DNA of 64,000 nt from Bartonella sp. HY328. GTDB taxonomy: Bacteria > Pseudomonadota > Alphaproteobacteria > Rhizobiales > Rhizobiaceae. Made by a program: the position numbers and the translations under genes. The stretch is from NCBI RefSeq assembly GCF_025449335.1, contig NZ_CP104883.1, forward strand, positions 1,666,501-1,730,500. The letters run 5' to 3'. Below, piece after piece: positions 46,010 through 56,531 of this stretch. How positions within the stretch are numbered: the first letter of the stretch is position 1; each line of letters begins with the position of its first letter. A model generated the notes under the pieces. It was not told the origin of the DNA. It worked only from the letters and a program-made list of their open reading frames with translations, and did no database searches.

Positions 46010-47764
46010 ATGAATATTTTTACCGTATTTGAGAAGCGCGTTAAAGAAATATTGGAAAAATCCGATATTAAATCGCCAGATGGTGAGGTTCTAGACTTTG
46101 GGCGCGTAGCTGTGGAGGCTCCACGCGATCCATCCCATGGTGATCTTTCTACGAATGCGGCTATGGTTCTTGCTAAGGCTGTTGGCATTAATCCACGTGA
46201 ATTAGCTGCACGCTTGGTACCACTTATCGAGCAAAGCGATGATGTTGCAAGTGTGAATGTTGCAGGGCCTGGTTTTATTAATATTCACTTGACGGATAAT
46301 TTTTGGCGCAGCCTATTGGCGCAAATCAATGTTGAAGGCAAATTATTTGGTCGTTCGACCATGGGGCTTGGCAAAAAGGTCAATATTGAATATGTGTCAG
46401 CTAATCCAACTGGTCCGTTACATGTCGGTCATTGTCGGGGCGCAGTTGTTGGTGATGCGCTTGCCAATTTGTTAAGTTTTGCAAGTTTTGATGTTGTCAA
46501 AGAATATTACATTAATGATGCGGGCGGGCAGATTAATGTTTTGGCTGATTCTGTTATTTGGCGTTACAAAGAAGCCTTGGGTCTTGTATCATTGCCCGTT
46601 GCCGATGGTCTTTATCCAGGTAATTATCTTGTGCCTGTTGCTAAAGAGCTTGTTGCAGAGTTTGGCGATAGTTTACTTAAACAGGATGAAGATCAGCGTT
46701 TGGCTTTAGTCAAAGAACGTGTCATTAATGCAATGATGCAGCTTATTCGTGATGATCTTGCTGCAATTAATATCCACCATGATGTATTTTTCTCGGAGCG
46801 TACTTTGCATGCCGATGATGAAAAAGCTATTAGATCAACCATTAATGATCTAACAATGCGTGGATTTGTTTATAAAGGTAAATTACCGCCCCCAAAAGGT
46901 ATGCCTAGCGAAGATTGGGAAGATCGCGAACAGATTTTGTTGCGTTCCACCGATGTTGGTGATGATATTGATCGTCCCTTAATGAAGTCCGATGGTAGTT
47001 ACACCTATTTTGCCGCCGATGTTGCTTACTTTAAAGATAAGTTCGAGCGCGGATTTAATGAAATGGTTTATGTGCTTGGTGCCGATCATGGTGGTTATAT
47101 AAAGCGTTTGGAAGCTGTGGCAAAAGCTGTCGCAGGTGATAAAGCTCACTTAACTGTACTTATTTGCCAATTGGTAAAGCTTTATCGAAATGGTGTTCCA
47201 TTTACCATGGGTAAAAGGACTGGCAACTTCGTAACACTTCGTGATTTAATTGATGAAGTCGGCCCCGATCCAGTGCGCTTCATGATGCTTTACCGCAAAC
47301 CTGATGCGCCGCTTGATTTTGATTTTGATAAGGTGACCGAGCAATCTAAGGATAATCCGGTGTTTTATGTGCAATATGCGAGTGCTCGTTGCCACTCCAT
47401 TTTGCGTCAGGCGTTCGATGTTCATGGCTTTGATAAGGTTGATGATAGTGTCACTTCTCCTTATCTTCATCATCTTGTCGACGAAAGTGAACTAACACTT
47501 ATTCGTAAATTGGCAGAATATCCGCGAGTTGTTGAGCAGGGCGCGTTGCACCAAGAACCGCATCGTATTGCGTTTTATCTTTATGATCTTGCAAGCGCAT
47601 TCCATGCCCATTGGAATAAGGGGAATGATGCCCATAACCTTCGTTTCGTGCAAGATGATAAAGAAATTACCCTTGCTCGTCTTGGTTTGGTATGTGCCGT
47701 GCGAGATATTATTGCGTCTGGTTTAAATATTATCGGTTCTGAGGCGTTAACTCAATTACGATAA
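46010..47764 (+). CDS. argS: Arginyl-tRNA synthetase
   Basis: 584 residues, class I. It has an N-terminal Arg-tRNA-synthetase domain (1-95), the HIGH motif as HVGH in NPTGPLHVGHCRGA near residue 137, the KMSKS-like loop as MGKRTGNF near 399, and a C-terminal DALR anticodon domain. Follows dgt as in related genomes. Confidence 0.97.
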   Translation: MNIFTVFEKRVKEILEKSDIKSPDGEVLDFGRVAVEAPRDPSHGDLSTNAAMVLAKAVGINPRELAARLVPLIEQSDDVASVNVAGPGFINIHLTDNFWRSLLAQINVEGKLFGRSTMGLGKKVNIEYVSANPTGPLHVGHCRGAVVGDALANLLSFASFDVVKEYYINDAGGQINVLADSVIWRYKEALGLVSLPVADGLYPGNYLVPVAKELVAEFGDSLLKQDEDQRLALVKERVINAMMQLIRDDLAAINIHHDVFFSERTLHADDEKAIRSTINDLTMRGFVYKGKLPPPKGMPSEDWEDREQILLRSTDVGDDIDRPLMKSDGSYTYFAADVAYFKDKFERGFNEMVYVLGADHGGYIKRLEAVAKAVAGDKAHLTVLICQLVKLYRNGVPFTMGKRTGNFVTLRDLIDEVGPDPVRFMMLYRKPDAPLDFDFDKVTEQSKDNPVFYVQYASARCHSILRQAFDVHGFDKVDDSVTSPYLHHLVDESELTLIRKLAEYPRVVEQGALHQEPHRIAFYLYDLASAFHAHWNKGNDAHNLRFVQDDKEITLARLGLVCAVRDIIASGLNIIGSEALTQLR

Positions 47765-48041
47765 GTTAATAAATTTGTTTAATAATTGCATAAAGTGGGG
47801 AATTGGTAGATGCATATCCCCCACTTATTTGTTATAGTTAATATGTTGTTGAGTTTTGACAATGTGGGGTTAAAATCGGGGAAATTTATTTGCTGATCTA
47901 ATTAGATTTGAAAAATCGCCTTCTGTGTATTTCATAAAGTCAATAATTAGGTTATTGAAATTTAGAATCTTTTCTTTAGATTGCCTGCCAACGTGTTAAA
48001 AATCAGGCAATATTGCTTTGCCCGATGAATTAGGATGCAAA

Positions 48042-51008
48042 ATGACTGACTTTGAGCGTAAACCTGGCGATAAAAAGAATATAAATTCCACTGGATCAGA
48101 TCCTATGATGGAATTGACGCGTTTGTTGGGTCGCAACAACCTTTCATCGGGTCATCAAGTTGACAGGAATGCTGCTTCATCGCCCGTTGAGCAAGATCAG
48201 TGGCGTAACGAAGATGCCGGTTTTAATCCATATAATGCGAATAACTCCACTTCATCTGAATATAGTCAAGGTGTAGGCAATGCTTATGCAGAAGACAATG
48301 ATCCAATTTATCCGCAGCAGGAAAATGCCTACTGGTCTGATGAAGGTGATGTTTCATCAACTGGGCTTTATGCTGCTGCTGGAACTTTTGACAGCTCAAA
48401 TTATTCAACAAATGCGAATTATGATCAGCAGCAACCTGATAATTTTTATACAGAGACCAGCTATTCAGACGATAGTACACAAGGTTATGGTTGGAGCGAG
48501 TCAGGTGGTGCGCCGCTCTCACAAGATTATGGCTATAATGCATCAGGTGAGCTAGATAGCCAGCTAGATAATGCGTTTTATAATGATAAGGCTTTGCCCA
48601 CGCAAGGCTATTCAGTAGATCGCGACTTTGATGCAGGTACTCATTCTTATTCGTCTAATTACCAACAAAATAATGTTGCTGATGAAGAGACATATTGGGC
48701 AAATGGTTCTGGCGAAGCTCCATCGTATGACAATAGTGCTGTTGAAGGACAACAATGGACGCAGTCGCTTGATGAAACTGAACAATTTGAAAACGAATAT
48801 GGTTTTGAGCCCAATGAGGGTGTTTACCGAAACGATCCCATTTCGCAATTATCCTATGATGAAACTGTTGTTGGAGAAAATGGCTTCACTAATCAACAAG
48901 GATTGAGCGATGGAGGGGCATTAAATGAGTCGTATTACGTTGAGGGGCCTCAATTTGTTGATGAGTTGTCGCAGGGGCAAACTTATGTAGCTCAGCCTGT
49001 TGATGAACATAGTGAATTTGATTTTGCTCAACAGACCGGCCAGCAATATCAGGCATCTGATTTTGAGACTGGTCGGCCATTGGGATCAATTATTGCGCCA
49101 ATGCGTATGACAACAAAACCACAATCTTTTCTGGGTTATGGTCAGGCTGTTGCTGTTTTACCCTCGCTAGGTGAGGTGAAGGATTCGCCAAGGCAAGCCA
49201 ATAAATCGAATGCTAAAGCAGGGCTTTCTCTTGGTCGTAGCAATGCAGTCGAGGTAAATAGGTCTTCAAATAAAACCCAGTCTGCCAGCAGTAACGCGCC
49301 GATAGGTCGTGGGGTTAATCCATTTACCTTGGATAGAACTCCGCAACATAGCCAAGTCGCACCGCAAACTCACGATGGTAACGATTTTGAGGATGCGCTT
49401 AATGATTTCAATCTTACTATAAAAGGCGATGGAAAAAAACGGTATAAACGCGATCCAAATCTAAGAACAGTTCGTCCAGATCAAAATGCTGTTCCTGAAA
49501 CACAAAGTTTTGATTTGCCATCAGTTAATTATGGCGATGTGAGGCAAACTAACAATATAGATAATGCATTAGATCACGAGTTTTCCGACGTGTTATCCTC
49601 AGGCCTTCATGATACGACTGTTACGTCCTATGGTGATCCAATTCATGGTTCTTCCGGAGGGCTTGATGTATCAGTTGGTGGGACGCAAGATTCTGGATTT
49701 ACGAATACTGCCCATTCTCAAGAAGGATCTTTACCTTTTGATGCAACAGCAGCTGATGCAAGTAAATATGATTGGGGTGCATCAGAAGGCGCTAATAAAA
49801 ATACGGTTCAAAGATCTGGAGCCGTAAAGAAAATAGTGCTGTTGTTGGGGCTTTTGGCAATAATTCTTGCTGCTATTGGAGTATATTATGCATTTTTCAC
49901 GGGTAGTGATGCCCCTAGTCAGCCCGTAGTGATCCATAGAGATGAGGGGGATGTGAGGGTTGCACCTCAAGGAGATTCTGCTGCATCCGATGTCAATGAA
50001 GATCGCGCCATTTACAACCGGGGTGACAACAGCGCAACTACAGCAGCGGGGCAGTCACAGCTTGTTGACCAAAGTGAAACCCCAGTGGATCTTGATAAGG
50101 TAGATGAGCAAGCTCCCCATGCTAATGAAGCTAGTCTTGAGCCCAATTCGGTAGAAGCACGCGTTTTACAGGCCACTGAAAATAGTCTTTCTGTTCATGA
50201 AGTGCCGACAGTTACTATTCGTGACAGAGAAAATGTAAGTGGTGATGATATTAATTCTATAATTGCCAATGATCGTGATGATGTGCTGGTGCCGGGTCAA
50301 ACATTTAAAGAGCATTTGCAGTCGCAGAGTTCAAAGCCACAACCATTGCCAAGTGTTGATTTGCAATCGGATTCACCCGTTTATGCGAATACCGATATTC
50401 AAGGGAATGGCGGTAATGCTGCATCTTTATCAGATGACAATACAAATGCGCAAAGTGGTGCGGGTGATAGGCAGCTATCTTCTACTTCAGGAGGAGAGAC
50501 TGATGTTAACAGCTCGCAAAATGCGCAAGTTGATAATAATGGTGATACAGTTGGTGGATTAGCATCACTTTCTGCTAATAATAATGGTGTTGCACCAAAC
50601 CAATTAGGCGAATCGCCAGTTTTATCAGGTTCTAATGCTTCGGCTAATGATGTGGCAACGGGAGCTCCGGCTCAATCATCGCATCAAACTACTTCCACTC
50701 AAGTGGTCGGTACTGACCATAATCAAACGGCTCAGGTCGGTGGCGCAACCCTTCCAGCTGGTACTTTTTATGTGCAAATTGGCTCGCAGCCAAGCCGCGA
50801 AGCTGCCCAGCAGTCTCTTGCGGATATAAAAAGGCAGCCTCAGGCCAATTCAATCATTGGTAATCGTCAGGTGGTGATTGTTGCAGCTGACATTCCAGGA
50901 CGCGGTACTTTTTATCGCGTTAGGGTAGTTGCCAGTAATCAAGCTGCGGCTAATCAACTATGTGAACAACTAAAGGGGCATCAAGTCAGTTGCTTTGTAG
51001 GTAAGTGA
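48042..51008 (+). CDS. Very long SPOR-domain membrane protein (FtsN-like layout)
   Basis: 988 residues from ATG at 48042 (AGGAT 8 nt upstream; TTG 48018 is an alternative). A cytoplasmic region of about 590 residues, rich in Gln, Asn, Ser, Asp and Tyr and probably disordered, is followed by one membrane helix (about 596-618, VLLLGLLAIILAAIGVYY), a periplasmic disordered linker, and a C-terminal SPOR domain (about 905-988, FYVQIGSQPSREAAQ, then FYRVRV). SPOR domains bind denuded peptidoglycan at division sites. It follows argS as in relatives. Confidence 0.88.
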   Translation: MTDFERKPGDKKNINSTGSDPMMELTRLLGRNNLSSGHQVDRNAASSPVEQDQWRNEDAGFNPYNANNSTSSEYSQGVGNAYAEDNDPIYPQQENAYWSDEGDVSSTGLYAAAGTFDSSNYSTNANYDQQQPDNFYTETSYSDDSTQGYGWSESGGAPLSQDYGYNASGELDSQLDNAFYNDKALPTQGYSVDRDFDAGTHSYSSNYQQNNVADEETYWANGSGEAPSYDNSAVEGQQWTQSLDETEQFENEYGFEPNEGVYRNDPISQLSYDETVVGENGFTNQQGLSDGGALNESYYVEGPQFVDELSQGQTYVAQPVDEHSEFDFAQQTGQQYQASDFETGRPLGSIIAPMRMTTKPQSFLGYGQAVAVLPSLGEVKDSPRQANKSNAKAGLSLGRSNAVEVNRSSNKTQSASSNAPIGRGVNPFTLDRTPQHSQVAPQTHDGNDFEDALNDFNLTIKGDGKKRYKRDPNLRTVRPDQNAVPETQSFDLPSVNYGDVRQTNNIDNALDHEFSDVLSSGLHDTTVTSYGDPIHGSSGGLDVSVGGTQDSGFTNTAHSQEGSLPFDATAADASKYDWGASEGANKNTVQRSGAVKKIVLLLGLLAIILAAIGVYYAFFTGSDAPSQPVVIHRDEGDVRVAPQGDSAASDVNEDRAIYNRGDNSATTAAGQSQLVDQSETPVDLDKVDEQAPHANEASLEPNSVEARVLQATENSLSVHEVPTVTIRDRENVSGDDINSIIANDRDDVLVPGQTFKEHLQSQSSKPQPLPSVDLQSDSPVYANTDIQGNGGNAASLSDDNTNAQSGAGDRQLSSTSGGETDVNSSQNAQVDNNGDTVGGLASLSANNNGVAPNQLGESPVLSGSNASANDVATGAPAQSSHQTTSTQVVGTDHNQTAQVGGATLPAGTFYVQIGSQPSREAAQQSLADIKRQPQANSIIGNRQVVIVAADIPGRGTFYRVRVVASNQAAANQLCEQLKGHQVSCFVGK

Positions 51009-51343
51009 TTTAAATATTTATCGCTATTGATTGGCTTATTTTTTAATATTGCTGCTAAACATAGTTAAAGTGATAATATATCTGTGCGTCTGCTTTACGA
51101 AGGACTTTTTTAAAATTTAGATTGGTTTACTTATCAGTCGATGAAATGGATATCTTGGTTTGTATATCTTCAATGAAGCGGCTCTCTTAATTGATTAACG
51201 CAAAAATTTAAGATTGGTATTTTTTGCTTTGGATCTTTTCGGCTGCTTTAATTTTCCTTTACAAAAGTAAAAATTGTAGGGGTTTATCGTGTTTGATTGC
51301 GCTCTCCTTTAGAATTATGTTTTCCAGTACTTGAAGGTGATTT
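51009..51343. other. 335-bp gap between the SPOR gene and rseP
   Basis: I see no gene or strong structure. nagZ and scpA, which often follow the SPOR gene in relatives, are not here, nor are uppS and cdsA, which often precede rseP. Confidence 0.5.
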
Positions 51344-52462
51344 TTGGAACTTCTTGATTTATTTTTTTCCATTGTAACTATTTTTATTCGTCTTTTTGGC
51401 GTGGTTGCAGTCTTTGTCGTTATTATTTTCATCCATGAGATGGGGCATTATCTCGTGGGTCGATGGTGCGGTATAGGCGCATCAGCGTTTTCAATAGGTT
51501 TTGGCCCGGAATTATGGGGATTTAATGATAGACGTGGTACGCGTTGGCGCGTGGCCGCTATTCCCTTGGGTGGGTATGTAAAATTTATTGGCGACGAAGA
51601 TGCTGCAAGTATGACGACTAACGCTGCTAGCGCCCAACGTCCTGACTCCTTTGCGGCTGCGACTGCATGGAGGCGTGCGGCAACGGTTTTCGCAGGCCCA
51701 TTATTCAACGGAATTTTGACTGTAGTTTTATTGTCAATTTTATTTTTTACTTCTGGACGAATTATATTGTCGCCAATTATTACGGATGTTTTACCGAACA
51801 TGCCGGCTGCGGCTGCTGGATTTAAGCCAGGTGACAAAATTATTTCAGTGCAAGGTGAAAAAATTGCCAGCTTTAATGAAGTTTACCGTTATGTGATGAT
51901 GCATGAAGGCGATAATATTGCCTTTGTTGTTGAACGCGGCGGTCAAACCATTGATTTAAATGTCGTCCCGCAAAATGTATCAATTGATGATGGAACTGGT
52001 TCTAAAATTAGAGTTGGACAAATCGGTATTTCTAGTAAGATTACGCCGGAAAATAGCAGCCGTGTTGAGTATGGGGTTTTTTCCGCTATAGGTGAAGGCT
52101 TTAAAGAAAGTAGCAATATTGTTATACAAACGGGAAAATTTTTAGGCCGCCTAATTGAGGGGCGTGCAGATCGCTGTCAATTAAGCGGGCCGGTTAAAAG
52201 CGTTCAGATTACCTGGAAAGTAACTGAATCTGGTTTTATCCAATTGGTTCAACTGATTGCTTTTTTCTCTTTGAGTATAGGCCTTTTTAATCTTTTACCT
52301 ATTCCACCTCTTGATGGAGGGCATTTGCTGTTTTATGTCATAGAAGGTATTATCGGCAGACCTGTGAAGCCTGAACTTCAAGAAGCAGTGTTTAAGGGAG
52401 GATTACTCATAGTATTAGCTTTTATTTTGTTTGCCGTCATTAATAATATGATTCCGTGCTAA
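51344..52462 (+). CDS. rseP: Site-2 intramembrane protease RseP
   Basis: 372 residues with about four membrane segments. The zinc site HEMGH is residues 31-35 in the first segment, and the second catalytic motif is in IPPLDGGH near 321. One PDZ domain (about 125-205) lies between. It cuts anti-sigma factors and leftover signal peptides within the membrane. The start is TTG with AAGGTGA 6 nt upstream; no ATG is close. It precedes bamA as in many Proteobacteria. Confidence 0.93.
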   Translation: MELLDLFFSIVTIFIRLFGVVAVFVVIIFIHEMGHYLVGRWCGIGASAFSIGFGPELWGFNDRRGTRWRVAAIPLGGYVKFIGDEDAASMTTNAASAQRPDSFAAATAWRRAATVFAGPLFNGILTVVLLSILFFTSGRIILSPIITDVLPNMPAAAAGFKPGDKIISVQGEKIASFNEVYRYVMMHEGDNIAFVVERGGQTIDLNVVPQNVSIDDGTGSKIRVGQIGISSKITPENSSRVEYGVFSAIGEGFKESSNIVIQTGKFLGRLIEGRADRCQLSGPVKSVQITWKVTESGFIQLVQLIAFFSLSIGLFNLLPIPPLDGGHLLFYVIEGIIGRPVKPELQEAVFKGGLLIVLAFILFAVINNMIPC

Positions 52463-53014
52463 AAATGATGGATTGCAAGAAATTAGGGTTAAGTGGGTAA
52501 AAAGCGGATTTTATGATTTTAAACTAGATTTAACTGTAAACTGGAACCCAAAATCACAATGCTGACATGGTTTTGTGATTTCAAATTTCAAATAATTGGT
52601 TACATTTTTAATGGAATTTACTATTTTTCTAAAAAATTAAGTTTTTTTGTTTCAAGATTTGATAATTTGAGATATGAGGAACAAATGATTTTCTTGGTTT
52701 GCTATTAATAGGTAATATCAAGTTAGAAGAGTGTGATGCAAAATTATGGATAATTGATTTTGGGTTGCTACTAATTAGGGATAATTTATTTTAACCTTGG
52801 TTGTTTATTAAGAAAACAATAATGCTTTTACGATATAAAGGCAGGGATTTATAAACGGCGTGTTTGCGAAAGTGCTAGGCGTGACTTCTAAGTCACTATT
52901 GAAGTTAAATTGAAATAATTTTGTAAAACTAGTTGCTTGTCGTGGAAAAAACGCTAATAAATGTAATATCTATTCGGTTTATCCGGAATAATTGAAACAA
53001 GGGTATAAAAGCCA
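52463..53014. other. 552-bp gap between rseP and bamA
   Basis: AAATCACAA-N13-TTGTGATTT (52551-52581) and GTGACTT-CT-AAGTCAC (52881-52896) are inverted repeats; the second lies about 120 bp before bamA and has an operator-like spacing. No gene is seen. bamA therefore probably has its own promoter here. Confidence 0.6.
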
Positions 53015-55444
53015 ATGACGGCCAAAACAAAATTTCTTGGTGCAGCCTCAGCTCTTGCCTTAACAGTGGCGATTGCAGTTCCTTCAACGGTTGTGGTTTC
53101 TGTCTCTACTGTTAGTGTTGCGCAAGCTGCTGTTGTTAGTAGGGTTGAGGTTCGTGGTAATAAGCGTGTTGATGCGCAGACTATTCGCGATAATATTGGC
53201 ATCACATCTGGCCGTAATTTTTCCAATAATGATATTGATGAGGCTTTGAAGCGTCTTTTCAATATGGGGCTTTTTTCCGATGTAACTATTCGCCAGCAAG
53301 GTAATAGTCTTGTTGTTAATGTTGTTGAATATGAAGTTGTTAATCAGGTTCTTTTTCATGGCAATAAGCGTATTAAAGATGCGGATCTAGAGCGGGTATT
53401 GTCCTTAAAGTCGCGTTCTCCATTTGATCGTGCTAAGCTTTTGTCGGATGAGGATACCATTAAGCAGGCTTATGCCTCAGTTGGCCGTGAAAGTGTTACT
53501 GTTAATGCTCAGACTGTAAATCTTGGTCAGGGGCGTGTTAATGTTGTTTTTGACATTAATGAGGGTGAACGCACCAAGATTAATGATATTGTTTTTGAAG
53601 GTAATCATGCCTTTGGTAACCGTCGTTTGCGTGACGTTATTACGACAAAGCGTAGTAATATGTTGTCATGGTTGACACGTGGTGATGTTTATACTCAGGA
53701 TCGCTTAGAGGCTGATGAAGAAGCTCTTCGTCGTTTCTATTTTAATCGCGGTTACGCTGATTTCCGTGTTATTTCATCTAATGCAACTCTTGATCCAGCT
53801 ACCAATAAATATACAATTAACTTTGTGATTGATGAGGGTCAGCGTTATCGCTTGGGTGATGTTCAGGTTGAAAGTACCGTTCCTGGTGTTGATACTGAGA
53901 GTATGGCTCGGGCGCTTAAAACACGTAATGGTGATGTTTATAGTGCAAAGCGGATTGAAGATACTGTTCTTGCTTTAAGTGATCGTATCGCTGATTCTGG
54001 TTATGCTTTTGCTAAGGTCGAGCCTTTAGGTAATCGTGATTTTAATAATCATACAATTTCCTTGGTTTATAGTGTAGATCAAGGTCCGCGTGCCTATGTT
54101 CAGCGCATTGAGATTCGTGGTAATAATAAGACGCGCGATTATGTTATTCGTCGTGAATTTGATTTGAGTGAAGGTGATGCCTTCAATCAGACTATGGTTC
54201 AGCGTGCAAAGCGTCGTCTTGAAGGATTGGGTTTCTTCCAGACTGTCAATGTGACGACTGCTCCCGGTTCTGAGCCGGATCAGGTGGTTCTTGTTGTTGA
54301 TGTTGTAGAGCGTTCAACGGGTGAATTCTCTATTGGTGGTGGTTATACGACCGGTGGCGATAGTCCTGGTGCTTCAGTTGAAGCTTCGATTACAGAGCGT
54401 AACTTCCTTGGCCGTGGTCAATATGTTCGCTTAGGTGTTGGTGCGGGTCAAAATGATGCGCGTAATTATAATTTTTCTATTACCGAGCCTTATTTCTTAG
54501 GTTATCGTTTGTCTGCAGGTGTCGATGTGTTCCGTCGTACCTATCGTATGAATGATGATTATGATGTCCGTCAGACCGGTGGTACGCTTCGTTTCGGTAT
54601 TCCTATTACTGACGAGTTAACCGCAAGTCTTGGTTATAATTATGTTGAAGAAGAATATAATCTAGATACCTCTTGGTTTAAAGGTCAGTATCCTGACACA
54701 ATCAATGGTGAGACTGTTGTTGATCGCTATAAACAGTATCTTTATGGTGTTTACTCCGGTGCTATTATTGAAGCTTCTGAGCATAGTCCATGGCGTCGTT
54801 CTTCAATCAGTTATGGCTTGACTTATAACGCGATTGACGATCTTAAAAATCCCCACGATGGTCTATTCTTGCAAGTTTCTCAAGAATATGCAGGTCTTGG
54901 TGGCGACGCGGATTATTTGAAAACTTCTGGTAAGGCAATGCTTTACAAGACACTTTCAGAGCAATATGACGTTGTTGGTCTTGTAAGCGGTGGCGCCGGT
55001 TACATTCATGAAAATGGTGATGGCGGTACTCGTATTTTTGATATGTTCAAAAGTAATACGGATATGATTCGCGGTTTCAAGTTTAACGGTATCGGTCCAG
55101 TTCAATACTCAGCTAATGGCGATAAGTATTTCTTGGGTGGGACAACTTACATGAATGCAACCGCCGAAGTGCAATTCCCTATGCCTATCGTACCAGATAG
55201 CTTGGGTATGCGTGGCGCGTTGTTTGCTGATGCGGCTACCCTATACGGTAATAATTATACGCCGACAGCTTCATTTGAAAATGCTGTTCTTAATACAAGT
55301 AGCTCATGGCGCTCTTCTGCTGGTGTCAGCTTGATGTGGAACTCACCATTTGGTCCACTGCGCTTTGATTATGCTTGGCCTATCAATAAAGAAAAAGCTG
55401 ATCGTGTCCAGAACTTTAACTTTGGTGTTTCTACTAAGTTCTAA
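53015..55444 (+). CDS. bamA: Outer-membrane protein assembly factor BamA
   Basis: 809 residues. A long signal peptide ends near residue 38 (SVAQA), five POTRA domains follow to about 430 (VRGNKRV, FHGNKRI, FEGNHAF, then two more), and the Omp85 barrel ends in the aromatic NFGVSTKF. The lid loop motif MIRGFKFNGIGP (a VRGF-like loop) is near residue 685. It inserts beta-barrel proteins in the outer membrane. Confidence 0.96.
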   Translation: MTAKTKFLGAASALALTVAIAVPSTVVVSVSTVSVAQAAVVSRVEVRGNKRVDAQTIRDNIGITSGRNFSNNDIDEALKRLFNMGLFSDVTIRQQGNSLVVNVVEYEVVNQVLFHGNKRIKDADLERVLSLKSRSPFDRAKLLSDEDTIKQAYASVGRESVTVNAQTVNLGQGRVNVVFDINEGERTKINDIVFEGNHAFGNRRLRDVITTKRSNMLSWLTRGDVYTQDRLEADEEALRRFYFNRGYADFRVISSNATLDPATNKYTINFVIDEGQRYRLGDVQVESTVPGVDTESMARALKTRNGDVYSAKRIEDTVLALSDRIADSGYAFAKVEPLGNRDFNNHTISLVYSVDQGPRAYVQRIEIRGNNKTRDYVIRREFDLSEGDAFNQTMVQRAKRRLEGLGFFQTVNVTTAPGSEPDQVVLVVDVVERSTGEFSIGGGYTTGGDSPGASVEASITERNFLGRGQYVRLGVGAGQNDARNYNFSITEPYFLGYRLSAGVDVFRRTYRMNDDYDVRQTGGTLRFGIPITDELTASLGYNYVEEEYNLDTSWFKGQYPDTINGETVVDRYKQYLYGVYSGAIIEASEHSPWRRSSISYGLTYNAIDDLKNPHDGLFLQVSQEYAGLGGDADYLKTSGKAMLYKTLSEQYDVVGLVSGGAGYIHENGDGGTRIFDMFKSNTDMIRGFKFNGIGPVQYSANGDKYFLGGTTYMNATAEVQFPMPIVPDSLGMRGALFADAATLYGNNYTPTASFENAVLNTSSSWRSSAGVSLMWNSPFGPLRFDYAWPINKEKADRVQNFNFGVSTKF

Positions 55445-55451
55445 TTCTCTT

Positions 55452-55472
55452 TCTCCTTGTTAAACAAGGAGA
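55452..55472 (+). promoter_or_regulatory. Hairpin covering the lpxD ribosome site
   Basis: TCTCCTTGT-taa-ACAAGGAGA forms a 9-bp stem between bamA and lpxD. Its right arm contains AAGGAG, the best Shine-Dalgarno for lpxD, though spaced about 13 nt from the ATG at 55485. GAGAAAG further right could serve instead. The structure could lower lpxD translation relative to bamA. Confidence 0.5.
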
Positions 55473-55484
55473 GAAAGTGTTTTG

Positions 55485-56531
55485 ATGTTGGATACGAAGT
55501 TTTTTGTCCCATCTCAGGAGATGTCTGCCGGAAAGGCGGCATCTCTAACTGGTGCTCGGTTAGTGCAATCTGAAATGGCTGATATGGTTATAGATCGGCT
55601 TGCGCCGTTGGATAACTCCACTTCAGGTTGCTTAACTTTTATTGACAATAAAAAATACAGTGATTCGTTAAAGACGCTTGTCGCTTCTGCAATTTTCTGC
55701 CCGGAGCAATTAGTTAGCACTATTCCAGCAGGCATTGCGATTCTTGTATCGTCTAATCCCCATAGCGATTTTTCTCTTATTGGGCGTATCCTTTTTCCGC
55801 CAGCTGTAGAGCCTTATCCGTCGACTGGATGCTGGGGTATTTCCTCGCAAGCTCATATTGATACTAGTGCTCAGTTGGAAGACAATGTAACCATTGAAGC
55901 AGGTGCCGTTATCGGCAAAAATGTTGTAATTGGTGCTAATAGTGTTATTTCTGCTGCTTCGGTAATCGGTGAAAACTGCAAAATTGGGCGCAATTGTTAT
56001 ATCGCTCCCAATGTTTCTGTTCAATATTCTTTACTTGGCAATTATGTCTATCTTTATTCGGGCTGTCGCATAGGTCAAGATGGATTTGGTTATGTTGGTG
56101 GTGCACGAGGAATAGAAAAAGTGCCGCAACTTGGTAGAGTTATTTTGCAAGATCATGTTGAAATTGGGGCTAATTCAACGATAGATCGTGGCGCATTACG
56201 CGATACCATAATTGGCGAAGGTACTAAAATTGATAATTTGGTTCAGATCGCTCATAATGTGCATGTTGGCCGTTACTGCCTTATAGCTGCTCATTGCGGT
56301 ATTGCTGGCAGTGTAACTATTGGTGACTTTACTCAATTGGGTGGACGTGTTGGACTTGCCGACCACACCGTAATTGGTTCCAATGTGCAAATCGCTGCTG
56401 CAAGTGGTGTTATGAATGATATTCCCGATGGCGAAAAATGGGGCGGTATTCCTGCTCGGCCGTTCAAACAATGGTTTAGGGAAGTTGCTGCCTTGCGCAG
56501 TATCGGCCGTCAACCCAAGGAGAAAAAATAA
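55485..56531 (+). CDS. lpxD: UDP-3-O-(3-hydroxyacyl)glucosamine N-acyltransferase
   Basis: 348 residues. An N-terminal uridine-binding domain is followed by left-handed helix hexapeptide repeats (about 110-300). The catalytic His is near residue 257 (VQIAHNVHVG). Third step of lipid A synthesis. ATG at 55485 follows an in-frame TTG by one codon. It overlaps fabZ by one base (TAATG). Confidence 0.95.
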   Translation: MLDTKFFVPSQEMSAGKAASLTGARLVQSEMADMVIDRLAPLDNSTSGCLTFIDNKKYSDSLKTLVASAIFCPEQLVSTIPAGIAILVSSNPHSDFSLIGRILFPPAVEPYPSTGCWGISSQAHIDTSAQLEDNVTIEAGAVIGKNVVIGANSVISAASVIGENCKIGRNCYIAPNVSVQYSLLGNYVYLYSGCRIGQDGFGYVGGARGIEKVPQLGRVILQDHVEIGANSTIDRGALRDTIIGEGTKIDNLVQIAHNVHVGRYCLIAAHCGIAGSVTIGDFTQLGGRVGLADHTVIGSNVQIAAASGVMNDIPDGEKWGGIPARPFKQWFREVAALRSIGRQPKEKK

